Program-made: the position numbers and the translations under genes | Part shown: positions 1 to 6,262 of the stretch, piece after piece | How positions within the stretch are numbered: position 1 is the stretch's first letter | How the letters are laid out: every line of letters begins with the position of its first letter | Notes under the pieces: model-generated | The model's input: only the letters and a program-made list of their open reading frames with translations | Database searches by the model: none | Told to the model about the DNA's origin: nothing | Assembly (NCBI RefSeq): GCF_902388705.1 | Contig: NZ_CABMQJ010000086.1 | Span: forward strand, 1-6,292 | Reading direction: 5' to 3' | Source of the DNA: an uncultured Alistipes sp. | GTDB lineage: Bacteria > Bacteroidota > Bacteroidia > Bacteroidales > Rikenellaceae | DNA length: 6,292 bases

Positions 1-866
1 AAGCCTCCGCCGCGCGAACCGCCCCCGAAACCGCCGAACCCCCGGCCGCCCCCGATAATCGTTCCGCCGCCCGCACCGTCGCCGAAGTTGTCGTCGCGCA
101 GGTTTTTAGCCCGTCGTTTGACCACGAATCCGCAGTTGGAGCAGACATACGTATATTCGACCAGCCGGTAACTGGGCGTCACTTTCAGGATGTCGGCCGA
201 CTCCTGCCGGAGCGTCAGCTTATGACAGTTCGGGCAGCGCTTGCGGGCGTAATAAGCCGCCATGACAATCCCCATCGGCACGACGACAAAACCCATGACA
301 ATCAAGAAAACCGCCCACGAGGGCAGGTCATCCCCGGCCGTATCGGTTCCGCCCAAGTCCAGTTCGCTGCCCTCGAGCAGCTGTGCCACGGCTTCCACAC
401 CCGCGACCATGCCGCCGCTGTAATCGCCCTCGCGGAACAGCGGAAGCATGTATTTCAGTTGAATCCGCTTGCAGATGGCATCGGGCAGCACGCCCTCCAG
501 GCCGCCGCCCGTGACGAAGCGCACCTCCCTGCGGTCTTTGACCAGCAGAATCCCCAGCCCGTTGTCGTTTTCAGCCCGGCCCACGCCCCATTTCGAAAAG
601 AGGTCGATGGAGAAGTCGAAAACGTCGCCGCCCGCAATGTCGTCCACGGCGACCACGGCGACCTGTGCGATGGCCCGCTCGCGCAGCGTCCCGCACACGG
701 CGTCGATACGCGCCACGGCGTCCGCCGAGAGTATCCCGTCGGGATTCGACACGTAGCGCGTGCGGTCGGCGTGCTGGACATTGGGAATGTCGTCCACGCG
801 GTACGTACCCGCCAGCGCCGCGAGGCACGGGGCACACAAAAGACAGAGGATGAAAAAGCGCTTCAT
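1..866 (-). CDS. Secreted membrane-anchored TPM-domain protein with zinc ribbon and Gly-rich tail (3' end outside window)
   Basis: Reading leftwards from an ATG at 866 the frame is open to the window edge (288 codons plus two bases), so the protein is truncated by the window, not broken. Residues 1-19 are a signal peptide (MKRFF, a Leu/Cys-rich core, ALA before Gly20). Residues about 38-162 match a TPM domain: YVSNPDGILS opening, a central DNGLGILLV strand and a GGGLEGVLPD segment. One membrane helix follows at about 183-206, then basic residues (RKR). Cys211, Cys214, Cys242 and Cys245 form a CxxC-x27-CxxC zinc ribbon. From about 264 the chain is mostly Gly with Phe and Ser, like the Gly-rich ends of many TPM proteins. 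The expected topology is a periplasmic TPM domain and a cytoplasmic ribbon. TPM proteins are linked to membrane-protein turnover, photosystem repair or phosphatase activity, but the exact role here is unknown. An in-frame ATG at 872 is an alternative start. Family call is firm, function is not. Confidence 0.88.
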   Translation of the reverse strand, partial: MKRFFILCLLCAPCLAALAGTYRVDDIPNVQHADRTRYVSNPDGILSADAVARIDAVCGTLRERAIAQVAVVAVDDIAGGDVFDFSIDLFSKWGVGRAENDNGLGILLVKDRREVRFVTGGGLEGVLPDAICKRIQLKYMLPLFREGDYSGGMVAGVEAVAQLLEGSELDLGGTDTAGDDLPSWAVFLIVMGFVVVPMGIVMAAYYARKRCPNCHKLTLRQESADILKVTPSYRLVEYTYVCSNCGFVVKRRAKNLRDDNFGDGAGGGTIIGGGRGFGGFGGGSRGGG

Positions 867-875
867 ATTCATTGG

Positions 876-883
876 CAAAAATA
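876..883 (-). promoter_or_regulatory. Bacteroidota -7 promoter box for the TPM gene
   Basis: On the minus strand this reads TATTTTTG, an exact match to TAnnTTTG. At a 19-bp spacing upstream (903-906) lies TTTC, a three-of-four match to the -33 TTTG element. The box ends only 10 bases before the ATG at 866 and 4 bases before the alternative ATG at 872. Transcripts started here would have almost no leader. The match is seen directly; promoter activity is inferred. Confidence 0.5.
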
Positions 884-944
884 GGAAAAAATTCCACAAT
901 GCGAAACACGCTCCGGCGGCGATTCGTATCCGTAAAACCACAAA

Positions 945-982
945 ACAAACCGGTATCCGGGCCCGGTGCGCCCCCGGTTTAC
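945..982 (-). terminator. Possible intrinsic terminator after the GH13 gene
   Basis: On the minus strand, downstream of the glycosidase stop, AAACCGG (974-980) and CCGGTTT (947-953) form a perfect 7-bp stem. Two G-T wobble pairs could extend it. An interrupted T-run (TTTGTTTTGTGGTTTT) follows. The 20-base loop is long but contains the self-complementary CCGGGCCCGG (957-966), which could fold inside it. The placement between the two minus-strand genes fits a terminator, but the long loop and broken T-tract keep confidence low. Confidence 0.35.
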
Positions 983-1035
983 ATACCGTCGGCAGGAATC
1001 AGGCGCCGGAGGCCAGCACCCGCCGGAACACGGGG

Positions 1036-2313
1036 TCAGCGCGTCAGGATACGGTAGCTCCACGGGACCATATCCTCCTCGACATGCCCGCGCAGCTCGT
1101 ATGCGCCGCCCGTCATGGCATCGGTGTACATACCGGCGTAAATCCCCGTATAGTAATCGGCGTGGATGGCATAGGGCGACAGGTTCATGATTGCGACTAC
1201 GCGGTTGCCGTCCGTTTCGCGCACGAAAGTCATCAGGCAGTCTTCGGCATTGTTGCGGATTTCAATCATCTCGCCGCCCCGCTCCCCGGCCGCAAGCGCC
1301 GGATTGGCGTGCCGCATCCCGATCAGTCGGCGGTAAAACGCGGTGAACGAATTGGCCTCACAGGCGGGCATCGGGTCGCGGTCGAAGAATGCGAACGAAT
1401 GGTCATAGCCGACCTCCTGCCCGGTGTAGACCAGCGGCAGGCCGCGCGGCACGACGAACGTGAAGACCGCCATAATCTCGCGGGCATCGCCCATGCGCGT
1501 GAACTCCGAACCGTTCCACGTATTCTCGTCATGGTTGGACGTGAACACAAGGCGCATGGCCGAGTGCGGAAAACGCTTCCGGTCGGCGTAAATATAGTCG
1601 CGCAGCGCCGTGACGCGCACTCTCTGCTGCGCCACATCGTTCATCAGGTGGTGCATCTCCCAGGCATAGCAGGCGTCGAAAGCCCCCTCTTCGAAGAGGT
1701 TCCGCTCCTCGGCCTCGGCCAGCATGAACAGGTCGGGCTTCACGTTCCGCAGGCGGCGGGCCGTTTCTTTCCAGAACTCCACCGGCACCAGCATCGCCAT
1801 ATCGCAGCGGAAGCCGTCGACGGCGTGCTCCCGCACCCAGAACTCCATAGCCTCGGCCTGCGCCCGCCACACGTCGCGGTTGGCATAGTTGAGCTTGGCC
1901 GTATCCGTCCAGTCCCACGGCACGGCGGGAGCCCCCGCCGCATCGCGCTCGTACCAGTCGGCAGGCTTCTCGGCGAGCCAGCGGGCATCGCGCGCCGTAT
2001 GGTTGGCGACCCAGTCCAGCAGCACTTTCATTCCCAGCCGGTGCGCCTCGGCGACGAACACATCGAAATCCGCCATCGTCCCCAGCTCGGGGTTGACGGC
2101 ACAATAGTCGCGGATCGAATAATAGGAGCCCAGCGCCCCCTTGCGCCCCTCGGCACCAATCGGATAGATAGGCATGAGCCACACGGCGTCGAAGCCCGCG
2201 TCATGCAGGAGGCACAGATGCCCGGCGGCGGCGCGCAGCGTCCCCTCCCGCGTCAGCTGGCGCACGTTCATTTCGTAGATTACAGCCTGGTAGCTCCATT
2301 CGGAATGCAGCAT
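1036..2313 (-). CDS. GH13 alpha-amylase-family glycosidase, cytoplasmic
   Basis: A 425-residue single-domain (beta/alpha)8-barrel enzyme expected to hydrolyse or transglycosylate alpha-1,4-glucans or maltodextrins. The N-terminus (VIYEMNVRQLTREGT), the WLMPIYPIG strand and GSYYSIRDY are characteristic of a common Bacteroidota alpha-amylase type. All four GH13 regions are present: region I LLDWVANH (Asp100, Asn104, His105); region II GFRCD (Arg169 and catalytic nucleophile Asp171); region III MLAEAEE (probable acid/base Glu200); region IV SNHDEN (His261 and Asp262). A YTGQE motif lies at 296-300 and a short beta-rich C-terminal domain occupies about 350-425. No signal peptide, lipobox or carbohydrate-binding module is seen, so it should act in the cytoplasm, unlike the secreted SusG type. 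The start at 2313 gives the full family N-terminus. It is divergent from the polysaccharide export cluster and upstream of the TPM gene. Exact substrate and subfamily cannot be read from sequence alone. Confidence 0.93.
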   Translation of the reverse strand: MLHSEWSYQAVIYEMNVRQLTREGTLRAAAGHLCLLHDAGFDAVWLMPIYPIGAEGRKGALGSYYSIRDYCAVNPELGTMADFDVFVAEAHRLGMKVLLDWVANHTARDARWLAEKPADWYERDAAGAPAVPWDWTDTAKLNYANRDVWRAQAEAMEFWVREHAVDGFRCDMAMLVPVEFWKETARRLRNVKPDLFMLAEAEERNLFEEGAFDACYAWEMHHLMNDVAQQRVRVTALRDYIYADRKRFPHSAMRLVFTSNHDENTWNGSEFTRMGDAREIMAVFTFVVPRGLPLVYTGQEVGYDHSFAFFDRDPMPACEANSFTAFYRRLIGMRHANPALAAGERGGEMIEIRNNAEDCLMTFVRETDGNRVVAIMNLSPYAIHADYYTGIYAGMYTDAMTGGAYELRGHVEEDMVPWSYRILTR

Positions 2314-2354
2314 ATTTTTTACTTTAAATCGGTACTTATCGCTATTTTTTCAGT

Positions 2355-2386
2355 TTCGGAGTGTCAAATGTACACTTTTTTCCGAA
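2355..2386. promoter_or_regulatory. Nested inverted repeats around the GH13 -7 box; possible operator
   Basis: TTCGGA (2355-2360) and TCCGAA (2381-2386) are perfect 6-bp inverted arms. Inside them AGTGT (2360-2364) and ACACT (2372-2376) form a second pair. Their centres differ by about two bases. The inner pair brackets the -7 box exactly, which is where a repressor would block transcription. This lies upstream of the predicted transcript, so an RNA hairpin role is unlikely. No known operator consensus was recognised. Confidence 0.3.
2365..2372 (-). promoter_or_regulatory. Probable -7 promoter box for the GH13 gene
   Basis: The minus strand reads TACATTTG, an exact TAnnTTTG match, 51 bases before the glycosidase ATG, giving a leader of roughly 45 bases. 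A TTTG (2387-2390, minus strand) lies upstream, but the spacer is only 14 bp rather than the usual 19 or so. The -33 element is therefore weak or absent. The box sits inside nested inverted repeats (2355-2386), described separately. Confidence 0.5.
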
Positions 2387-2398
2387 CAAATAACCTGC

Positions 2399-2437
2399 CG
2401 TCCGCCCCAAAGGCGCAAAATACGGGCGAAACGGACG
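2399..2437. promoter_or_regulatory. Inverted repeat midway between divergent promoters
   Basis: CGTCCG (2399-2404) and CGGACG (2432-2437) are perfect inverted arms, with CCC and GGG inside able to add pairs across a bulge. The centre, 2418, almost coincides with the midpoint (about 2416) of the two divergent -7 boxes. This suggests a shared regulatory site, but a 6-bp dyad in GC-rich DNA can easily arise by chance. Confidence 0.22.
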
Positions 2438-2459
2438 CGGTTATTTCATATAAAATGTT

Positions 2460-2467
2460 TACCTTTG
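2460..2467 (+). promoter_or_regulatory. Probable -7 promoter box for the polysaccharide export operon
   Basis: TACCTTTG is an exact TAnnTTTG match, 31 bases before the ATG at 2499, giving a leader of roughly 25 bases without a Shine-Dalgarno sequence. No TTTG is found at the usual 19-21 bp spacing, so the -33 element is poor or an activator may be needed. It probably drives the three genes through 6151, which are only 9 and 2 bp apart. Confidence 0.55.
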
Positions 2468-2498
2468 CGCTCGATACAAAATAACGCCTTAATTACAT

Positions 2499-3296
2499 AT
2501 GAAGCAATTCCGCTTTTTTTCCGCGGCCATGCTGACGCTCCTCCTCGTCACGTCATGCGCCTCGCAGAAACGTGCTTGGTATCTGCAAGATGCCCAGCCG
2601 TTCACGCCCGAGCAGATCGCGCAGAGCGGTCAAATCCGCATCAAACCCCTCGACCGGCTGACGATTGTCGTCAACAGCAAAGACCCCGAACTGGCACTGC
2701 CGTTCAACTCGTCGTCGTCGTACAACTCCCTGACCGGGACCTCCAACTACGGCTCGGCGAACGTCCAGTCGCTGCAAATCCGTACGGTGGATGAGGACGG
2801 CATGCTCGACATGCCCGTAATCGGGAAAATCGAATGCAAAGGCAAGACCCGCAGCGAACTGGCGCAGACGATTGCCGACAAAATCATCGAAGGCGGCTAC
2901 ATCAACGACCCCTCGGTCAACGTGCAGTTCGCGGACATGAAAATCTCGGTCACGGGCGAAGTGGCCCGCCCGGGGCAGTACGACGTCACCCGCGACAAAA
3001 TCACCATCTTCGACGCCCTTGCCATGGCCGGTGATTTGACCATCTACGGCGTGCGCGGCGACGTGGCGGTCATCCGCGAAGTGAACGGCGTGCGCACCAT
3101 CGAATACCTCGACCTCACCTCGAAAGACATCTTCACCTCCCCAGCCTTCTACATCCAGCAGAACGACATGATTTATGTCAAGCCCAACAAGTACAAGGCC
3201 CAGTCGGGTGAGATCAGCCAGAACCGCAATTTCTATCTCTCGCTCGTAGGTACGGCCATTTCCGTGGCGACGCTTATCATTACCCTGACCAAATAA
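2499..3296 (+). CDS. Wza-type outer-membrane polysaccharide export lipoprotein
   Basis: A 265-residue exporter for capsular or exopolysaccharide. Residues 1-20 form a lipoprotein signal with lipobox LVTSC, so Cys20 would be lipidated and the protein placed in the outer membrane. A polysaccharide export (Poly_export) domain spans about 45-145: IRIKPLDRLTI at the start, the MLDMPVIGKI strand, and the SVNVQFADMKI strand at its end. It carries a Ser/Asn/Tyr-rich insert at about 70-92. A single SLBB-type domain starts near 148 (ISVTGEVARPGQYDV) and runs to about 230. A hydrophobic segment at 244-263 ends the protein and could be the outer-membrane helix, as in Wza. It is shorter than E. coli Wza (about 380 residues) and has one SLBB domain rather than two, which is usual for Bacteroidota homologues. 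It leads the export operon, 9 bp before the co-polymerase/kinase with which it would form the trans-envelope conduit. The polysaccharide exported cannot be inferred. Confidence 0.92.
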   Translation: MKQFRFFSAAMLTLLLVTSCASQKRAWYLQDAQPFTPEQIAQSGQIRIKPLDRLTIVVNSKDPELALPFNSSSSYNSLTGTSNYGSANVQSLQIRTVDEDGMLDMPVIGKIECKGKTRSELAQTIADKIIEGGYINDPSVNVQFADMKISVTGEVARPGQYDVTRDKITIFDALAMAGDLTIYGVRGDVAVIREVNGVRTIEYLDLTSKDIFTSPAFYIQQNDMIYVKPNKYKAQSGEISQNRNFYLSLVGTAISVATLIITLTK

Positions 3297-3305
3297 GCTG
3301 CGAAA

Positions 3306-5759
3306 ATGACAGAACAACCCATAAACCAGCATCCGCTCAACGACGAAAACGAGAATACGAGCGGCATCACGCTCCACGACCTGCTCCAGATGGTGTTCGC
3401 CAACTGGTACTGGTTCGCGCTTTCGGTGGTCGTCTGCCTCGGTGCGGCCTACTACTACCTGGCCAGCACCCCCAAAATATACAGCCGCACGGCCACCATC
3501 CTCGTCAAGGACAGCCGCAAGGGCGGCGACGCCGACCTGGGGGCATTCAGCGACCTGGTGGGCTTCCAGAGCCGCCGCAACGTCGACAACGAGGTTTACA
3601 TCCTCCAGTCGCACCGGCTGATGACCGACGTGGTCAAACAGCTCCACCTGACGGTCAACTACTCCGTGCGGGAACGCCTCCGCACGCTCGACCTCTACGG
3701 CCGCTCGCCGATCGGGGTCGAATTCATCGACGACGACAACCAGGCCGTTTCGCTGGAGGTGACCCCCACCGGCGGCAACGGAATCGAACTGACGGACTTC
3801 ATGGACAAGTTTGTCACCAAGCAGGACACCAAAAGGGTCATCCGTGCACAATACGGCGATACGATTGCCACCCCCGTGGGGCAAATCGTCGTGAACAGGA
3901 CCGTGTTCATGGACTCCACCTACTTCAAGCGGCCCATCACGGTCACCAAAGGCTCGCTCAGGGCCACGGCCAACGCCTACCGCGCCTCGGTGAAAAGCGA
4001 AGTCGCCAACAAGCAGGCTTCGATCGTCACCATCTCGATGAACAGCTCCGTCCCCAAGCGCGCCGAGGATGTAATCAACACGCTGATTTCCGCCTACGAG
4101 GAGGACGCCATCGCCGACAAACGCCAGCTTTCGATCGTCACGGCCAACTTCATCAAAGACCGCATGCAGGCAATCGGGCGGGAGCTGGGCGACGTGGACA
4201 GCGAAATCGAGGGCATCAAGAAGAGCAACCGCATGATCGACATGACCACGGAAGCCACCCGCAGCATTACGGAAAGCACGAAATACAAGGCCGAAGGGCT
4301 TTCAATCGAGAACCAGATCAGCGTCGCCGAGTATATCCGCGACTACCTCAACGACAAGTCCCATGCCGGGGAGCTGATTCCGATGGTGGCCTCGATGACC
4401 AATCCGGCCATCGTCGCGCAAATCAGCGAATACAACGAAGCGATTCTGCGCCGCGAAAAACTGCTCGAGAACAGCTCCGAGCGCAGTCCGGTCATACAGG
4501 ATCTCGACAACGTGCTGGCCGCCGTGCGCCGCTCCATCCTCACCTCGCTCAATTCGCACATCTCGACGCTCGAAATACAGCTCGCCACCATGCGCAGCGA
4601 AGAGGCGCAGGTCAACCGCCGTATCTCGACCATGCCCTCGCAGGAGAAAGTCATGCTCGACATCATGCGCCAGCAGAAAATCAAGGAGGAACTGTTCCTC
4701 TACCTGCTCAACAAACAGGAGGAAACGCAGCTCAACTATGCGGTGGCCGAGAGCAACTCGCGCACAATCGACTGGGCGTACGGCAGCTCCAGGCCCGTTT
4801 CGCCCCGCTCGACGGTAATCCTGGCCATCAGCCTGCTGGCCGGACTGGCGATTCCGTTCGGCATCCTCTACCTGATCGGCATGCTCGACACGACCATCCG
4901 CGGCCGCAAGGACATCGAAGAGAACATCAGCGCCCCGTTCCTGGGCGACATCCCGTTCCTCGAGGGGGACACCAAGGGAGGCGTGGTCGTTCGCGAAACG
5001 GGCCGCGACGCCCTCTCCGAGGCATTCCGTATCCTGCGCTCGAACATGACGTTCATGAACGTTTCGTCGGGCAAGGAGATTAAAAGCGTGCTCTTCACCT
5101 CGTCGGATCCGCACGCCGGCAAGACGTTCGTGGCGATGAACCTCGCCATGACGCTCGCCATGGCCGGCAAGCGGGTCGTGCTGGTCGACCTCGACCTGCG
5201 CCGCCACGCGCTCTCCACGTCGCTGGGACGCAGCAACAGCAAGCACGGCGTTTCGGGCTACCTGGCAGGTACGATCACCGACATCGACGAGCTGGTTTCG
5301 AACATGGGCATGCACAAGAACCTCGACGTGATTTGCGCCGGCCTGCAACCGCCCAACCCGACGGAGATGCTGCTCTCGGAGCGCCTCGACCAACTCATCG
5401 CCGAGCTGCGCGAGCGTTACGATTACGTATTCATCGACAGCACCCCCGCCATGTCGGTGGCCGACGCGGTCATCACCGACCGGCTCTCCGACCTCTGTAT
5501 CTACATCGTGCGCGAAGGCGTGCTGGACCGCCGCCAGCTGCCCGACATCGAACGGCTCTACCGCGAGAAGAAGTTCCGCAACATGTGCATCGTCCTCAAC
5601 GGCACGCGTACGCGCCGCCACGGTTACGGTTACGGCTATGGCTACGGCTACGGTTACGGCTACGGCTATGGATACGGTTACGACAACCACCAGGAAACCA
5701 GCTACCGCAAGCGAATCAAACTCTTTTTCAGCAAACTCGGACGTAAAATAAAGAAATAA
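3306..5759 (+). CDS. Wzc-type polysaccharide co-polymerase with fused tyrosine autokinase (BY-kinase)
   Basis: An 817-residue inner-membrane protein controlling polysaccharide chain length and export. Membrane helix 1 lies at about 33-53, with a Wzz chain-length domain beginning near 20. The periplasmic region (about 55-500) is largely helical with coiled-coil stretches near 270-345 and 373-470. A Pro-containing RPVSPRS motif precedes helix 2 (about 503-525). The cytoplasmic kinase domain carries ExxRxxR (Glu572, Arg575, Arg578; the BY-kinase oligomerisation motif), Walker A DPHAGKT (Lys606, Thr607), Walker A' VVLVDLDLRR (Asp628, Asp630) and Walker B YVFIDS (Asp711). The C-terminal tyrosine cluster is a strict (Gly-Tyr)10 run at 773-792, with a further Tyr800 and a Lys/Arg-rich tail ending KIKK. 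In this family the cluster is the autophosphorylation site. The fused kinase resembles proteobacterial Wzc rather than the split CapA/CapB of Gram-positives. It sits between the Wza-type gene and a HAD gene two bases downstream. Family assignment is secure; the glycan is unknown. Confidence 0.95.
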   Translation: MTEQPINQHPLNDENENTSGITLHDLLQMVFANWYWFALSVVVCLGAAYYYLASTPKIYSRTATILVKDSRKGGDADLGAFSDLVGFQSRRNVDNEVYILQSHRLMTDVVKQLHLTVNYSVRERLRTLDLYGRSPIGVEFIDDDNQAVSLEVTPTGGNGIELTDFMDKFVTKQDTKRVIRAQYGDTIATPVGQIVVNRTVFMDSTYFKRPITVTKGSLRATANAYRASVKSEVANKQASIVTISMNSSVPKRAEDVINTLISAYEEDAIADKRQLSIVTANFIKDRMQAIGRELGDVDSEIEGIKKSNRMIDMTTEATRSITESTKYKAEGLSIENQISVAEYIRDYLNDKSHAGELIPMVASMTNPAIVAQISEYNEAILRREKLLENSSERSPVIQDLDNVLAAVRRSILTSLNSHISTLEIQLATMRSEEAQVNRRISTMPSQEKVMLDIMRQQKIKEELFLYLLNKQEETQLNYAVAESNSRTIDWAYGSSRPVSPRSTVILAISLLAGLAIPFGILYLIGMLDTTIRGRKDIEENISAPFLGDIPFLEGDTKGGVVVRETGRDALSEAFRILRSNMTFMNVSSGKEIKSVLFTSSDPHAGKTFVAMNLAMTLAMAGKRVVLVDLDLRRHALSTSLGRSNSKHGVSGYLAGTITDIDELVSNMGMHKNLDVICAGLQPPNPTEMLLSERLDQLIAELRERYDYVFIDSTPAMSVADAVITDRLSDLCIYIVREGVLDRRQLPDIERLYREKKFRNMCIVLNGTRTRRHGYGYGYGYGYGYGYGYGYGYDNHQETSYRKRIKLFFSKLGRKIKK
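5622..5681 (+). repeat. Ten in-frame hexanucleotide units encoding (Gly-Tyr)10
   Basis: Ten tandem 6-bp units of the form GGN-TAY encode the tyrosine cluster of the BY-kinase. Units vary at third positions (Gly GGT, GGC or GGA; Tyr TAC or TAT), so the DNA repeat is imperfect while the peptide is perfect. Whole-unit gain or loss would keep the reading frame. Confidence 0.95.
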
Positions 5760-5761
5760 CG

Positions 5762-6151
5762 ATGGCAATACGCAATGCATTGGTGGCCGTGGATTTCGAC
5801 GGCACCGTCGTGACGCACGCATATCCCGAAACCGGCGACGACGCCGGGGCTGTCCCCGTCCTGAAAGAACTCACCGACAACGGCTGCCGCCTGATACTCT
5901 ACACGATGCGCTCGGGCAAGCTGCTCGACGACGCAATCCGGTGGTTCCGCGAACGGAACATTCCCCTTTACGCCGTGAACGAGAACCCATCGCAGCAGCG
6001 CTGGACTTCGTCGCCGAAAGTCCATGCCGACCTATATATAGACGACAGCAGCCTCGGCTGCCCTATCCGGTTCGTCGACGGGGTGAAACGCCCCGTCGCC
6101 GACTGGGTGCGTATCCGCGAACAACTGGTCAAAGAGGGATTTTTAGATTAA
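5762..6151 (+). CDS. Small HAD-superfamily phosphatase-like protein
   Basis: A 129-residue protein with the HAD phosphohydrolase core and almost no cap domain. Motif I is VDFDGT (nucleophile Asp11, acid/base Asp13). Motif II is LYTMRSG (Thr48). A candidate motif III Lys is Lys86 (SPKVHAD). Motif IV is YIDDSS (Asp94, Asp95, Mg2+ ligands). All expected catalytic residues are present, so activity as an Mg2+-dependent phosphatase on a phosphorylated sugar, nucleotide or protein is plausible. No signal peptide or membrane segment is seen, so it should be cytoplasmic. Its ATG lies 2 bases after the kinase stop, which points to co-transcription and probable translational coupling. No low-molecular-weight (Wzb-like) or PHP-type (CpsB-like) tyrosine phosphatase is encoded in the window, so a role on the kinase is conceivable but unproven. 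Small capless HAD proteins also occur in LPS and capsule precursor synthesis, which is the more conservative reading. Family confident, substrate unknown. Confidence 0.88.
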   Translation: MAIRNALVAVDFDGTVVTHAYPETGDDAGAVPVLKELTDNGCRLILYTMRSGKLLDDAIRWFRERNIPLYAVNENPSQQRWTSSPKVHADLYIDDSSLGCPIRFVDGVKRPVADWVRIREQLVKEGFLD

Positions 6152-6206
6152 AAATACATTTTTCAAAGCTTCCTATTGAGATAAAATCAAATTAAAATAA
6201 AAATAA

Positions 6207-6237
6207 TTTGTTTTTATATAAATAAAATTTAATTTTG
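6207..6237 (+). promoter_or_regulatory. Complete Bacteroidota promoter (-33 TTTG, 19-bp spacer, -7 TAATTTTG)
   Basis: TTTG at 6207-6210 and TAATTTTG at 6230-6237 are separated by exactly 19 bp, matching the Bacteroides housekeeping sigma consensus at both elements. It is the best promoter in the window. The -7 box ends 25 bases before the ATG at 6263, predicting a leader of roughly 20 bases. It gives the next gene its own start rather than relying only on read-through from the export operon. Confidence 0.72.
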
Positions 6238-6262
6238 CAGATTTATAAAGTAAAGCCCTAAA

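Noticed and set aside
222..884. Plus-strand open frame (220 codons) over the TPM gene
   Set aside because: Antisense to the TPM frame, which has a signal peptide, domain motifs, a membrane helix and paired CxxC motifs; the plus frame has none.
760..2484. Long plus-strand open frame (574 codons) opposite the GH13 gene
   Set aside because: It is antisense to a gene with all four GH13 motifs, has His/Arg/Val-rich composition typical of a GC-rich shadow frame, and shows no recognisable domain.
2314..2498. Invertible (phase-variable) promoter, as found before many Bacteroides capsule loci
   Set aside because: The inverted repeats here are only 5-6 bp and do not flank the promoter as recombination sites of usual length; no invertase gene is in the window.
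2553..3884. Minus-strand open frame (443 codons) opposite the Wza-type gene and the start of the kinase gene
   Set aside because: It spans two genuine genes and their intergenic gap in antisense, and its Val/Asp/His-rich composition mirrors their codons.
5622..5681. CRISPR-like or intergenic tandem repeat
   Set aside because: Units are 6 bp, have no spacers and are in frame within the kinase coding sequence.
5333..5746. Second plus-strand frame with Arg/Leu repeats inside the kinase gene
   Set aside because: Out-of-frame reading of the same GY repeat, with no independent start signal or domain.
4302..5822. Minus-strand open frame (506 codons) opposite the kinase gene
   Set aside because: Antisense shadow of the Wzc-type kinase; its alternating Val/Ala stretch is only the reverse reading of the (GY)10 repeat.
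6152..6178. Terminator after the HAD gene
   Set aside because: Only a weak A/T hairpin and a lone AAGCTT palindrome are present, with no GC-rich stem followed by a T-run, so read-through into the next gene remains possible.
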